Notes: generated by a model not told the origin, from the sequence alone. A stretch of 64,000 bases of DNA from Lepisosteus oculatus (GCF_040954835.1 NC_090697.1:4352501-4416500); one strand, 5' to 3'. Shown: positions 1-11,310, counted from the stretch's first letter. Numbers and translations are program-made.

Positions 1-677
1 CAATCAGTAATTTAGTATTTGTAGCAATAGATCGATATTTTGCAGTATGTGATCCATTGCTTTATTCCACCAAAATAACTATTAAAATAACATGCTTATT
101 CATACTGTTGAGCTGGTTAGTGTCACTGCTGTACAATATAGCACTTATTTATTTTAATGGAAATATGAGCAAATCTGCAAAATTGAGTGCTTGCCTTGGA
201 GACTGCTTACTTTCAATTAGTGAACATTGGGGCACAGCTGACTTACTGATTACTTTTGTTTCGCCTTGTTCTATAATGTTAACACTTTACTTAAAAATCT
301 TTATAGTTGCTAGAAAACACGCACAAGCCATCAAATGTGCTGCAGATCAAATACATTCAACCACTGGGGTCCAAAGAACAATCCCCAAGAAATCTGAAAG
401 AAAAGCTGCAAAAACATTAGGGATCGTAGTTGGATTTTTTCTGCTCTGCTGGGTCCCCTATTACATCTGTACACTTGTAGAAGCAAACATGAATTTGTCA
501 TCCTCTTCTGTGCTAATGAATTTCCTCTCTTGGCTAGTGTATTTTAATTCTTTTGTTAACCCTGTTATTTACAGTTTACTTTACCCCTGGTTTCAAAAGT
601 CTATGAAACTCATTGTAACTTTTGAGATATGTAGTCCGGCATCCTCTTTGATGAACCTTTTCCCTGAAAATCATTAA
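1..677 (+). CDS. TAAR copy 1, 5' part outside window
   Basis: This is the C-terminal two thirds of a trace amine-associated receptor, an intronless rhodopsin-family GPCR expected in the olfactory neuron membrane. The frame is open from base 3 to the stop at 675-677, and it begins inside TM3 just before the DRY motif (AIDRYFAVCDPLLY). TM4 has the conserved Trp (ILLSWLVS), and ECL2 has CLGDC. TM5 has Asp5.42 eight residues before Pro5.50, ICL3 ends in SERKAAKTLGI, TM6 is FLLCWVPYY with Trp6.48 kept, and TM7 is NSFVNPVIY followed by YPWFQKS. It is the closest relative of copy 3 at 25520-26566: 263-421 matches that gene with one mismatch in 159 bases, while flanking parts differ more. The frame is undamaged, so it looks functional. 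Position 3.32 lies outside the window and cannot be read. Confidence 0.93.
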   Translation, partial: ISNLVFVAIDRYFAVCDPLLYSTKITIKITCLFILLSWLVSLLYNIALIYFNGNMSKSAKLSACLGDCLLSISEHWGTADLLITFVSPCSIMLTLYLKIFIVARKHAQAIKCAADQIHSTTGVQRTIPKKSERKAAKTLGIVVGFFLLCWVPYYICTLVEANMNLSSSSVLMNFLSWLVYFNSFVNPVIYSLLYPWFQKSMKLIVTFEICSPASSLMNLFPENH

Positions 678-1625
678 AATATTTGGTCATTTTTCTCTAG
701 TTGCAATCTATACTATTAAATTAAAATATTCTTTTTTTTTCCGTTTCCGTTTTTTGTGACTCACATATTTCAGAAAACAATACTGTAAAGAAAGTTGTAA
801 ATTTGTCATTTAGAAAGTGGAATGCAAGTAGAATGAAAAAATGTATTACAAGACATGAAACTATACTGTATATCTAATCTCTATGACTCTATGACTGTTG
901 ATTACAAAACTTTAAAATCTACTATAAATCTTCTATACAAAAAGGAAATATGGAATTTTAAAATATGAAGTACTTTACAAAATATGAAGTACTTTAAAAA
1001 ATATGAAGTTTGACATTCACATCGAATTTAATTGTTCGATGTGAAAGGTCACATCTAAGTTAAGATTTGTGTAAAAAACGTCCCAGCCATGTTAATGAAG
1101 CTGTTATCAGGGCTTATTTCAAGAAACCTCTTCAAGAGTTCCTAGAATGAATCACACCTGTAATACCACATTCATGAGAGTATTATTCCATTTAAAATAC
1201 ATTGGTGATAGAATTCTTATGTAAGACAATTTACAGTAATATATATCATTATTTAAACTTAGGCTCTTCAGGAAACCAAAAGGTACTGTATGTCTGTGTT
1301 TATATTTATACTGTACAGTATATCCAGTGGTTATGTATATTGTATGCCAATGGGAGAACTGTTAAATAACAGGAAATAACTTTTAAAAAAAGGGATATTA
1401 CTACAACCAAATTTTATAATCTTTCCCCATTGTTTTATCAAAGAAAATTGTAGGAAAGCAGTGATTCACAGCACAGTACAGTGACGTTTTTAAAGCAAGT
1501 TTATTCTTATGAAAAGGCTCCTTCTGTGAAAATAAAGGGAATACTTAAACATGTATCTTTTTCTGCAATGCTAAAAAATCAATCTCAAAAGCCTTTTATA
1601 ATGCTTGCGTATCCGCAGTTAATCT
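678..1625. other. AT-rich 3' flank of TAAR copy 1, no gene
   Basis: No coding frame or RNA gene is recognisable. A short imperfect tandem array of an ATATGAAGTACTTTA-type unit, about three copies, lies at about 962-1010. Confidence 0.6.
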
Positions 1626-1629
1626 CTTC

Positions 1630-1915
1630 TCTTGCATTACCATAATCATCCTGGATTGGACATCAGTCCATCACAGAGGACCTACAGATAAACTTATATA
1701 GTACACACGCACATCAGGGACACCAGGGACAATTTTTCCAGAACCCAGTTAACCTACCAGTAGATTTCTGTGTGAGGAAACTAGAGCACCCAAGGAAACC
1801 CAGATGAGCATAAGGAGAACATTGAAACTCTAAGCAGATAACATCTCAAGACTTTAACTCAGGGCCCGTGCAGCGTAAGGCTGCAGTGCTAATCATTATA
1901 CCAGCCTGCTGCCCG
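1630..1915 (-). repeat. tRNA-derived fish SINE, minus strand
   Basis: The reverse complement follows the common fish tRNA-head SINE: a head at about 1915-1870 with a box-B-like GAGTTAAAGTC, then a body containing the GGTTTCCTTGGGTGCTCTAG motif and ending near TGGACTGATGTCC. It is degenerate, with many substitutions and small gaps, which indicates an old copy. Confidence 0.6.
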
Positions 1916-2574
1916 AAGCGGATCCTTTATGTTCTTTTCTACAGTGAGTGCAAATCTGAGATCAGTCACTGAGAGATGTATCATTTCTCAGGGAAAAGGA
2001 ACCAGATACGATAAAGACAAAAATATAATAACAATGAAACACTGGAGAACGCCAAAACATGGACATGGATTGCTTATCCCCTTAGTATTCCCAAAAGCTG
2101 GTTAGTATCCTACTCCCTAATAGAGATTATCTGATGCACAGTGTGAAACTGTAGTTAGTTTCTGAGACTCCACCTCTATAAGTTATGAATCAAGATAAAC
2201 ATGGCAAAGGCCATGGAGGGGGTCCTAGTGCCACAGAGAGAGTCCATCTGGGATACAGTTCCAGCAACACTGGCTGCAGCTTTAGGCCCATTAATACAAC
2301 AGGCTTTGGGCCTTCTTCATAACATTTATGAGGGAATCTCATCAAAAACATTTGAACCAAAGCTGCTTCAATCAAAAGGTCTGTGATTGTCAGCAACAAG
2401 CTATTCAATCTAATAGATTAATAGATCAGGCTGAAACAGACTCACTGTCAGCCAAATCTACCTGATCAAGAAAACTCAAGTCTTTCTGATACCTGTTTCA
2501 CTTCATTCTCTACCAGCATTCTGTGAAATACTGAATATATACAAACAAACAAGCTGTCTATGTATCTGTGTAGT

Positions 2575-2845
2575 GTATATCTTCTCCGTGTTCACATGGG
2601 GTTCCTCTGGGTGCTCCAGTTTCCTCCCACAGTTTATAGACATACTAGTAAGTTAATTGATTTCTGGGGAAAACTGACCCGAGTGTGGGTGTGAGTGTTC
2701 TGTCTATGTGCCTGTCTGCCCTGCAGAAAATACTGCTTTCCTTTCCAGGGTGTACCCTAACTTGTGCCTGTTGCTTGTCATCTCTGGCTCCCCCGTGACA
2801 CTGAATTGAAAGAAGCAGTCAGTAAATGGATTGATGGATAATTTG
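2575..2845 (+). repeat. tRNA-derived fish SINE, 5'-truncated
   Basis: The body motif CTCCAGTTTCCTCCCACAG is followed by AAGTTAATTGATTTCTGGGG and a GTGTGGGTGTGAGTGT stretch. It ends with GGCTCCCCCGTGACACTG and a TGGATTGATGG tail. The same order occurs in the fuller copies at 8229 and 24570. The tRNA-like head is missing. Confidence 0.7.
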
Positions 2846-4430
2846 CTTGATTAAGCAAGCTTAGTCTAGTCTAGCTTTCCATACTAATTTTTTAACTCCT
2901 TCTTTGACAATTAAACCCTACTAGCTCATTATGACTGGTTCAAAATATGTCATGTGATGTCCCTAGAGATAAATAGCATGTCAGTGTTAAAATATATCCT
3001 CTCAAAACATAATCAGGTTTATCTAAGCAAACTCACTTGAAGACTTTTTTTTTTTTTTTAAACCTATGAGTTTGTTGTGAATCATACATTCAAAATAAAG
3101 ACAAGAAAAAGTTAAAGAGATTTAATGAGTTAGAAAAGTGATTGGCAGCTATGAGAAGAGGAATGACTTTGTATAGAAATTCCAAAATACCAAGGTGTTG
3201 AGTTATTAATTTGAGGTGCAAGGCCTAAAGCTGTGGTAATTCACTGGCTAAGACTGATCTGCTCAGACTTCTCATGTGCTTGGAGCAGCGTTAATTGGGC
3301 TCCTGCGCAGATTCAGACTTTCTCTTTTGTGTGTGCAAGTCCAGCGCTGACTGAAGCAGGAGGAGCATATCTACTTTCGTATTCATAAACAATTAAGCTT
3401 TGCACTACTCTTGTACCACCAATATTAATCTGTGTTACCTGTGTTACTCCTGTAACCTGTGTTACCTGTATTATCTTTTTACTTTCACTTTTTTGTTCTC
3501 TGGCTTGAGCTTTTTTATCAGCTTCAGAGAAAGACATGTCATTTTCTGTCAGGTTCTGATCGCCAGTTTTAATTGAATGTTTTAATATCTTGCATGCTGG
3601 ATTTTTTTAATACTTCTTCCTTATTCTTGACAGGATGCTTTAAATTAAAAAAAAAATATTACCTCACATAATTAATATTTATATTAAGTCTGTATTATTA
3701 GTGTTTTACCATTCATTTGAATAAATATGGTAAATAATATCACATTAAGTGAATTGAAATAAACAAATGCTAAACAGATGCTATTTTCATGGGTCTGAGT
3801 TTAATTTTCGAATTTGCAAGTAATGGAAGGTGTCCCTCCTCATTCTTCCACCAGAGGGAACACTTGATATGCTTAAGAGATATGCTCAGTCTCTGTGGGT
3901 GAGATTTGAAACTTTTTCCTTACCAATTCAGAAGTCCGTTAGTGCTGCTTATTGCAATAAAAACACTAATTCATCTTCTGTATTGTAAAATTATAAACTT
4001 GCTGTGATTATTATTATGTATTTTGGGGTACGTTCTTTTGATTTCTTCATAGGAAACTTCCTAAAATAGTGCAGTTCTATAGAAGTGTCAACCTTTCCTC
4101 TCTTGTTAAATTGTAGGCCCTTCCATTCTGTCTTAGGGACAATGATAAGGGTTCTGTTCTAATAGGCACAGGCAGAATTAACTTTCCTAAATTACTAAGT
4201 TGTTTTATGATAATTTTTGTGCAGTCTCACTTTTATCCCAAAGAAAAGGGCACATGGGACAATAGGACAATTTTGTCCCGGAAAAAGTTCTTATGACATA
4301 TGATATTGGAGTCACTATTAGAAGTTTCCCCAGAACAAGGTATGAGATTATTTCATACATGACCAGTTAATAGTACTGTATCAAGTGGGTAGTATCAAGC
4401 GTTCACAGACTGCAAAAGAACAAGTAAAGG
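2846..4430. other. Intergenic, no recognised gene
   Basis: AT-rich DNA with a T-run near 3048-3060. A minus-strand open frame of about 100 codons at about 3619-3313 encodes a Lys/Glu-rich start followed by repeated VTQVT and then INIGGTRVVQ. I do not recognise it, and no flanking exon could be placed. It is described under findings. Confidence 0.4.
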
Positions 4431-4436
4431 GTCTCT

Positions 4437-4515
4437 TCCACCTGAAGAAACAAAAACGTTTTGTTTCTTTTCTTCTCTTTCAGCATGGATTAAACCTGTA
4501 CTTGTCCCTTTGCTG
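4437..4515 (+). mobile_element. Penelope-like element tail repeat
   Basis: CACCTGAAGAAAC is followed by a polypyrimidine stretch, TTTCAGCATGGATTAAACC and TACTTGTCCCTTTGC. This is the tail module that recurs at 33131, 38349, 38563, 43083 and 45060. The part between CTGAAGA and the pyrimidine tract has lost the GGC/GCC hairpin seen in better copies. Confidence 0.6.
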
Positions 4516-4972
4516 TTAATAGTATCATTTGCTGCTGCTCCGTTACTTCTTCTATAGCACAAGAGTCAGTATTCATGCATTGAGTCTGTTACAGAAGTGA
4601 TGTTACCCTCTAAAAAAGAAAAACATTGTCAAACTCTGCCTAGCACAGGATCTGGTTTTTGGAATTATCAGCTGTCTAGGAAGTGGCACTGTGCAGCCTC
4701 ACAGCCCATGAGTACATGCTACACTGCTACACTGGTGCCATAATTTGGCTGATGTCTATCAGTCACTAAGGCTCCTGCTGAGAATACTAGATGGAATTTA
4801 GCAGGGCAAAATTTGACAGGGCTTATGCACTGAACCGGTTACAGCCAAATACACTCCTCTGATGGGTTGACTGTGTAAAATAATTACCCTTTTTTATGTA
4901 GGGAGTGAAGCTGTACAAACTCAGAACCTGCAAGCAATTGGGATCCAACCCAGCAGGGACAGGAAGAACACA

Positions 4973-5330
4973 ATGTTTTACATAAGCAGTAAAACTCATT
5001 GTGCCTTAATTCTGCTTAAGCATTCTAAAGAAATCTATCTCCTAGCTACAGAAGGTGATATAGATGTACTACGTCAAGGGGTATTAATTCACTATGAAGT
5101 AAATGTTATTACTCTACATTTCTGCTCTGTAGAAAAGCCACTTAAGAATCACACTGAGGGAAATGGTCAGAAGTTAAGGTAGAATGGTGGCTTAGCAGTT
5201 GGTGAATGTGGAGATCCCAAATCCCAAGAAAATAAATCTAAACGGGGAGAAAGCTATGCTGAAAGTTTATTAAGATACTTAGAAGACAAAGATATCAATT
5301 TATTTAGCATTTGTCTGATTGTGAATCAAA
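4973..5330. other. Unassigned intergenic stretch
   Basis: A 69-codon open frame at 4973-5182 has no recognisable domain and no flanking exon signal. I treat it as chance. Confidence 0.3.
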
Positions 5331-5339
5331 AAACAAATA

Positions 5340-6226
5340 TATTTAAACCCGCGTTTGCGATTTAAATCAAAACGCGATTTAAATCAATATAAATATTTAT
5401 ATTGTAACGCATAGGTGACTATTCATTGTTATTAAAATGACTTAAATTCAATCATGTTGTGATATTTAGAAATATAAATTTGTTTGGTGCGAGTGAGGTT
5501 TTATTTAATCTCTGACCAAGGGAAACGTTTCATTTTTTCAAAGAAATGTTTGTTAAAAAAAAGTCATGGCTCCAGCGGAATTCCATCACAGACCGTGTGA
5601 TGTTGGAGTCAGGAACCTAACCCACAGCGCCACCGGCAAGGTCACATGCAGAGTGCTGACAAAGCACTACAGAAACATTATCAACAGACAATGTACAGCG
5701 TGTACTATTCTTGTGTTGCGGTACATGAATATAATTATATCGTTATTAATTTCTTTAGATACGCGATTCCATATTATATTCCCTTTTAATCAAATTCTAA
5801 AAGTATGCTTGTTGACTACGGTATCACGTTAGTTAAAGACTTCGAAGCTTAAAATGTTTAGGGAGAAATGGAATACTGGTGTGTATTTTTTCTTTAAAGT
5901 ACCGAGACCAGCCATATACTGTATGTTTATGTTCCAAAATTAATATCGTGTATGGCCTTCACACGCGTTACAGTATGCTCCTATTCTTTTTATGCTCAGG
6001 TACTAAGATTTCCCTTCAGTGGTAAAATTCCATATGAATATTCAATGCTAAAATGGGCACAGTAAAGATATTTACTGTAAATCTTTCTACGACCAACCAA
6101 CGGACCACAAGTTCCCCTGTCGGTCAACCAATCACCTACCGCGATATTTTGCATCACGATGCGCGACGTCGTAGCCAATTACCTCCGGTACGTGTCTGTA
6201 CCGCGCACTTTAAATGGCTGTATCTG
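5340..6226. mobile_element. TIR-family element, right arm with tRNA-like module
   Basis: The stretch ends in AAATGGCTGTATCTG followed by TA, the shared terminus of the CAGATGCAGCC family. Its reverse complement matches 15668-16181 over several hundred bases, including the GGGAGAAATGGAATACTGGT block and the tRNA-like module. It also matches 51340-51540 and 33220-33540 in part. It has no transposase and is probably non-autonomous. The left end is not clear, because 5340-5520 is shared with an internal piece at 48700-48860. Confidence 0.6.
5563..5643 (-). repeat. tRNA-like module inside TIR element
   Basis: The reverse complement reads GACCTTGCCGGTGGCGCTGT, then GGTTAGGTTCC, and ends near GGAGCCATGAC. 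It is the counterpart of the better-preserved module at 16101-16181, which keeps a box B (GTTCGAATCC). Here box B is degraded. Confidence 0.45.
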
Positions 6227-6235
6227 TAGGTGTAT

Positions 6236-6762
6236 TGTCACGATTGTAAGCCCCTCCTCTTAAGGCTGTTTTCTTGTTTGATTTTTTGCACTTGCCTCCG
6301 GTTCCAGCCCTCTTCCTATAAAAGCCAGACACTCCTACCAAGCTGGGCTCAGCTTTGGAAGACGGACTCCCGGAAGCCCACCTACCAGCGAGTCCAGGAG
6401 AGGCTCAATGGCATAGGCTTCGCAATGGCATCCTGACCATCTGGGTCCGGGGCTTGGAGCGCCTGGCCCCGTTTCCCTTTTTATTCACCCGACCCTTCAC
6501 CGGACCCCGCTCCAGCTTTTAACTTCTGTCATGTCTGTCTTGGTTTGGATTACCCGGCTCTGGACTTTTGCATTCTCTGGATTTTCCTATGGACCCCCTT
6601 TGGACTTGTTTGCCTTGGCCACGCTCTCCTGAGCACCACCGCACCGTGGACACGCCCCCCTGTTCTTCCTCCAGCCCCGATCCCATTCTTTTTCGCCATG
6701 TTTGTCTCACTCCCCTCCGGATTCTGCCGTCTGCATAGGGTCCTGAAAAATGCTTCGGGACA
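6236..6762 (+). mobile_element. Solo LTR with 5-bp target duplication
   Basis: This 527-bp stretch starts TGTCACGATTG and ends TTCGGGACA. It is flanked on both sides by TGTAT, a 5-bp target duplication (6231-6235 and 6763-6767). Inside is a TATAAAAG promoter-like site near 6318. It is GC-richer than the surroundings and no internal retroelement genes adjoin it, so it is a solo LTR fossil, probably Ty3/gypsy type. It was inserted just beyond the end of the TIR element at 6226. Confidence 0.75.
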
Positions 6763-6954
6763 TGTATGGAAACCTGTTTCTGCCAGGGAGTAAAAAAAAC
6801 ACGCTATGGTATCTTGCAATTGCGACTTTGTATCCCAGAATTACAACTTAATAACTCGCAATTGCAACTTTTTATCTCCACAATTGCGAATTCGAAATAG
6901 GCCACATTTCGTTGTCTGTCCTTTTGTTATTGTAATAGATTTCGGTTCTAGGGC

Positions 6955-7030
6955 TTGTGCCCTTGCCGCTGCCTCCCTAGTTTGTGCCTCACTGCATGGA
7001 TTCGAACCCAGGTCTTGCCAGCTGCCAATA
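6955..7030 (-). repeat. tRNA-like sequence
   Basis: The reverse complement holds a perfect-looking box B (GGGTTCGAATCC, plus-strand 6998-7010) and a plausible box A (TTGGCAGCTGG). The rest does not fold into a convincing cloverleaf, so it is more likely a SINE head than a tRNA gene. Confidence 0.4.
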
Positions 7031-7059
7031 AACAATATTGCGGAATATTGCACTGTTTG

Positions 7060-8228
7060 AAGTTCAAGTTCAGTTCATTCCATCAAGGTAATTCCCATTA
7101 AAAAATGTGATTACAAAACACTCTACAGTCAGTCTACATTGACTGCATTAAAATATTTTTACAAAATTCACAAAAAGATTTTATACTCACACATGCTTAT
7201 AAGAAAATGTTTTCTTATGCTTATAAGAAAATAAGTTTTCTTATGAAAACCATGTAAGTCATATGTCTTTGAATCACTAAAACAACCTGGTTTATTTCTC
7301 AGTATGTACTGTATAACAATCCTGAAGCTCCTTTGTGATTTATATACGTTGTGCACCTGATAAGCACACCCGTTCATACTGTAGCAGGTGTTCATTAAAC
7401 CTTATTGGTTTTAATGAGTAAATTGTATTGGGGGAACTGCATTGAGAACTCGACCCCCTAATCATCACTTTAAGTGTTCTTACAACACCAGCTGCATGAA
7501 TGCAGCTCACAGCTTTACATTATAGTGTAAGAGGACAATACAGTGTTGCTAGGGATGTTCAGACACACAAAATGTCTCTTGGCACTCTGGGAACAGTAGT
7601 GTTATTGCTCTGTCATTTAAAGAAGTCATTTTAAAGATATAATTTCCTTTTGAAGCAAACATTTAAACAGCCTTTGTACGTTGAGTTTTTGTTGCTTTTT
7701 TTCTTACTCATAAGAAACCAATAGAATTAATAAATATGCCAAATGATCATGATTTTCTTTTGTTTGCTACTTCACATTTTATTTGTGCACTTAAACATAA
7801 TTTGAAATGCAATAATTTTGTGTCTTATACTGTTTATACAACATATCTATATTTGCACCCCAGAATATTAGAAAAGGACCCATTTCCCCAAAATACCTCC
7901 GAAAGCACAACTTTTATACACAAATTGTTTTCAAGTCAAAAAAGATGCATAGATAAAGTTACAAGGGTTCAAGGGATGATCAGACTTTTAAGAGGCCAAA
8001 TTCAAATTATTCTGAGAGCTAATATCTAAAGAAATTTCGTCACATACCAAAGTTATATAACCCTCTTCCAGATGGCACTGATCACGAGTGGTGTAAATCA
8101 CCTCTGTAGGTGAGTATAAAATTGAAAGACCAGTATCTTTGTTCTGCTCCTTATGTTGGACACTTTATGGAAGTGTTACAATAGAAGCTCTGTATTTAAT
8201 TATAATTAAATCATTAATAGAAGAACAT
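7060..8228. other. AT-rich intergenic, no gene seen
   Basis: Short open frames only (for example 7736-8029 plus), with no domain, no conserved motif and no splice context that I can support. Confidence 0.5.
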
Positions 8229-8505
8229 TTGGGCTGCATTGTGGCTCAATGGTCAGTGCTGCTGCCTTGCAACACTGGGGCCCTACGTACAGTTCCTGGG
8301 GTGCTATCCGCGCAGAGTTTGTATGTTCTCCCCGTGTACACGTGGTCTTCCTTTCCATGCTCTGGTGGTATAAAACTGGCTGTGATGTGAGTGTGCTTGC
8401 GTCTGTTTATCCAGGATGTGTCCCCTCTTACACCTTTTGCATGCCGGGATATACTCTGGCTTCCCGTCGACTCTGGATTCAATAAAAAGAATACAATATG
8501 GGTGG
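8229..8505 (+). repeat. tRNA-derived fish SINE
   Basis: The head reads GGGCTGCATTGTGGCTCAAT, GGTCAGTGCTGCTGCC and CAGTTCCTGGGG. The body contains GAGTTTGTATGTTCTCCCCG, and the copy ends in ATGGGTGGATGAATGG. Both A-box-like and B-box-like parts are visible but mutated. The small open frames here lie entirely within the SINE and are not genes. Confidence 0.75.
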
Positions 8506-8776
8506 ATGAATGGACATCAGCATGCATTACTGAATAAAACAAAACAATGCATTCTGAGTATATTGAATCTGATAGCCTGTAAAGATCATACTTTTACACA
8601 TGGTGCCCAGAGATCAGCCTGCTTGACACTGTGGTAACCAGGATGTTATCACATGTTACAAGTTCTCATGTGATATCCTCCTGGACAGGTTATTAGGGAT
8701 TGATCCCAACACTGCTGATCTCTAATTGTACACTTAGTTCACTGGGTGAGCTGGAGCAACCGGGGAAAAATACTTC

Positions 8777-8811
8777 ATTCGCTTCTCGGCCTTTTGGCTA
8801 AGATGAAGTGT
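8777..8811 (+). ncRNA. U2 snRNA 5'-end fragment (pseudogene or SINE head)
   Basis: TCGCTTCTCGGCCTTTTGGC followed by TAAGATGAAGTGT matches the first ~35 nt of vertebrate U2 snRNA, including stem-loop I and the start of the branch-point region. The match then stops, and the branch-recognition sequence and Sm site are absent. It cannot encode a working U2. It is either a truncated retropseudogene or the 5' head of a U2-derived SINE. Confidence 0.7.
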
Positions 8812-8904
8812 GTGTTGGTTGTCCACAGCATTGATTTTCAGTGATCGAAGCTTAAGAGTGCTTGAGCCGGTATTGTTTGAGTTGAGCCGATTGGGTTAAG
8901 TTCA

Positions 8905-9880
8905 AGTTCACGGAATTGTTTCTGGAATTGCAGTGGGTGCAAGTGGATTCCAGGGTGTTGAGGAGCCCGACAGCCTGCGGGAAAAAGCTGTTACAGAGTC
9001 TGGTGGAACAAGCTCGTACACTGCGATATCTTTTTCTAGATTGTAGGAGGGCAAAGAGTTTATGGGAGGGGTGGAAGAGTTACTCTACTATACTGAAGGC
9101 CCTGTTTATGAAGTGTTTGTGATAGGTGACAGAAATAGAAGGGAGGGAGGCTCGAATGATGTTTTCAGCTGTTTCCACAATTCGTTGCAGGGTCTTGTGG
9201 TCTGAAGCGTTGCAATTTCCAAAGCACACAGTGACACAGCTGGTCAAGGTGCTCTCAATGGTGCTTCTGTAGAAAGTGGTTAGAATGGGCGGAGGAAGGT
9301 TTGCCTTCCTCAGTCGCCACAGGAAATAGAGACGCTGCTGTGCTTTCTTGGCTAGGGAGGTGGTATTGAGGGACCTAGTGAGATCATCTGTAATGTGTAC
9401 ACCAAGAAACTTGATGCTTCTAACTGTCTCCACAGGGAAGCCGATGATGTACAGTCAGGAGTGATCAGCGCCGGCCCTCCTGAAGTCAAAGATTATCTCT
9501 TTTGTTTTATTTACATTAAGAGATAGATTGTTGTTTGTGCACCAGTCCATCAGCTGCTCCACTTCCTCTCTGAATGGTGACTCATCGTTGTTGCTAATGA
9601 GGCCCACCACTGTCGTGTCAACAGCAAACTTGATGACACAGTTTGAACTGTGCTTAGCAGTAGAAGTCGTCAGTGTGAACAGCAGTGGACTAAGCACACA
9701 GCCCTGGGGGGTTCCAGTGCTCATTGTGATGGTGCTGGAGATGTTATTACCAATCCGTACTGTCTGAAGTCTCTCGGTCAGAAAGTCCAGAATTCAGTTA
9801 CAGAGGGAGGCGTTGAGATTCAGTGAGTTTAATTTTTCTATCATCTTCTGGGGGATGATTGTATTACATTTTTTTTTCTT
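8905..9880 (-). mobile_element. LINE (CR1/L2/Rex-like) reverse transcriptase fragment
   Basis: Read on the minus strand, 9724-9455 encodes RT block [12 protein letters not shown] and a degenerate catalytic box (FAVD, where FADD is usual), then [10 protein letters not shown] and [14 protein letters not shown]. Segment 9433-9080 continues with IKFLGVHI, LYFLWRLRKANL and CFGNC in a shifted frame. The 3' end runs to about 8905 and includes the GGGAAAAAGCTGTTACAGAG block common downstream of fish LINEs. The element is 5'-truncated and carries at least one frame break and a catalytic substitution, so it is inactive. Confidence 0.85.
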
Positions 9881-10214
9881 TCAATCAGTCTGTCTTACTC
9901 ACAGCTTCCTCCTTAGCTGACTTTGGTATACCACCCAGCTCATTTGCCCTTTTACATACACAGCTCTCTGGTCCAGGTCTCTTCCTCTATTTTGTTTTCC
10001 CTCTCTGTCTTGTGATCCCCCTTGCTGCCGCTTCTCCTTGACTTGTGTCTATCAATTTGAGGTAGATACACCTGCTGCTTATTTGAGCACCTGCTGCAAT
10101 TAGGATACAGCCTGCAGCTCCTGTCATTCTCACAAGCCAGTTAAAGGCACGGCACTTCAGTGGAAAGGCACCACCCTGAAGGGACCATACAGTATATTGA
10201 ACATGATCTTGGGT

Positions 10215-10485
10215 AAATTAGATAAGATAAGATAAGATCACTTTATTAGCCATATACAATTTCTTGCATTAGGAATTTGTCTCTTCGCATACCCATAAAA
10301 CACACAGACAGTGAGAGAGAAGCTGGGGGTCAGAGCCCAGGGTCAGCCATTGTACAGCGCCCCTCGAGCAGTTGGGGTTAAGGGCCGGCCGCGGGATTTG
10401 AACCAGCAACTTTCCAGCCAGTTCAAATTCCACGGCCAGCAGAGGAATCCTACTCCGTTGGGCTTCTGAGCAAGAAATTTGTCTT
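10215..10485 (-). repeat. tRNA-derived SINE with GATAA microsatellite tail
   Basis: It begins (plus view) with a short GATAA array at 10217-10240, then CACTTTATTAGCC. At the other end it has GGGATTTGAACCAGCAAC, which is the reverse complement of a box B, next to a GGGTTAAGGGCC motif typical of fish tRNA SINEs. Read on the minus strand this is tRNA head, body, then simple-repeat tail. Confidence 0.55.
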
Positions 10486-10559
10486 GTAATGTGAACTCAA
10501 CCTATTTTAGAGTATCGTGTACAATTTGGTCACCATGTTATAGTAAATATACTGCTGCT

Positions 10560-10860
10560 CTAAAAAGATACATTCCTGGGCTTAGGGAAATGTCCCATAC
10601 TGACAAGCTGAAGGAATTGAAACTATTATAGCTTGATCAGAGAAAATAAGGAGGGGGACCTGATACAAGTCAAAAGTGTTGGTATTGACAGAGTCGGCCC
10701 AGTAGATGTTTTCTAATGCATTTAATAATGAGATAAAAAAGATGCTTATTTACACAAAGTGTTGTGGGAGTATGGAATAAGCTAACCAGTCATGCTGTTG
10801 AATCTGATACTGTGAAAGTTCAATTAACTACAAACTGTCCAACGGGCCTAACAACCTACC
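10560..10860 (+). mobile_element. Possible LINE fragment
   Basis: Conceptual translation gives broken pieces that recall the region after the RT domain of CR1-like LINEs (a short TDKLKELKLL-like part and later VVGVWNKLTSHAVESDTV). Several stops interrupt it. This is a weak assignment by resemblance only. Confidence 0.35.
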
Positions 10861-11310
10861 AAAAGCCTGGGAAAACTGTGAAAGCAAAAGTCTTAAATTA
10901 CGCTAAATGCTATGAATAAGTAATATAAATTATTTATAGAGAAAAATTTGAAAAACATCTTATTGAAAACTTCACAATGTTAAGGTTTAATGTTAGTTTG
11001 TTTTAGAATGACTTGATTTTGTTTTATTTTGTATTCTGCCTTCTATCCATTCTATCCAGACTGTGTAGTCTTATAAAAGTATAGCGTGTTGTTAAGTAAT
11101 TACCACCCTAAAGATGTGTACGTGTTCCGTCAGTCTCCTCATGTGCGTGTATATCCTGTGTTTGGTTTTGTGTGGTTGTTAATGAATAAAGCTAGCGCTT
11201 GGTTTGTTAATCGCCTCTCCACTGGTCCTTTGTTCTGAAAAAGAACCTGTAAACGCTACAATACTCATTATTTTTTTTATTTTCTTATGCTGGTGTGTTT
11301 TCTTAGTGTT

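Noticed and set aside
6545-6819. Overlapping open frames on both strands near 6.6 kb
   Set aside because: They lie inside the GC-rich solo LTR, where stops are rare by composition.
8139-8637. Several overlapping frames of 70-98 codons
   Set aside because: They fall within a tRNA-derived SINE with no protein similarity that I can recognise.
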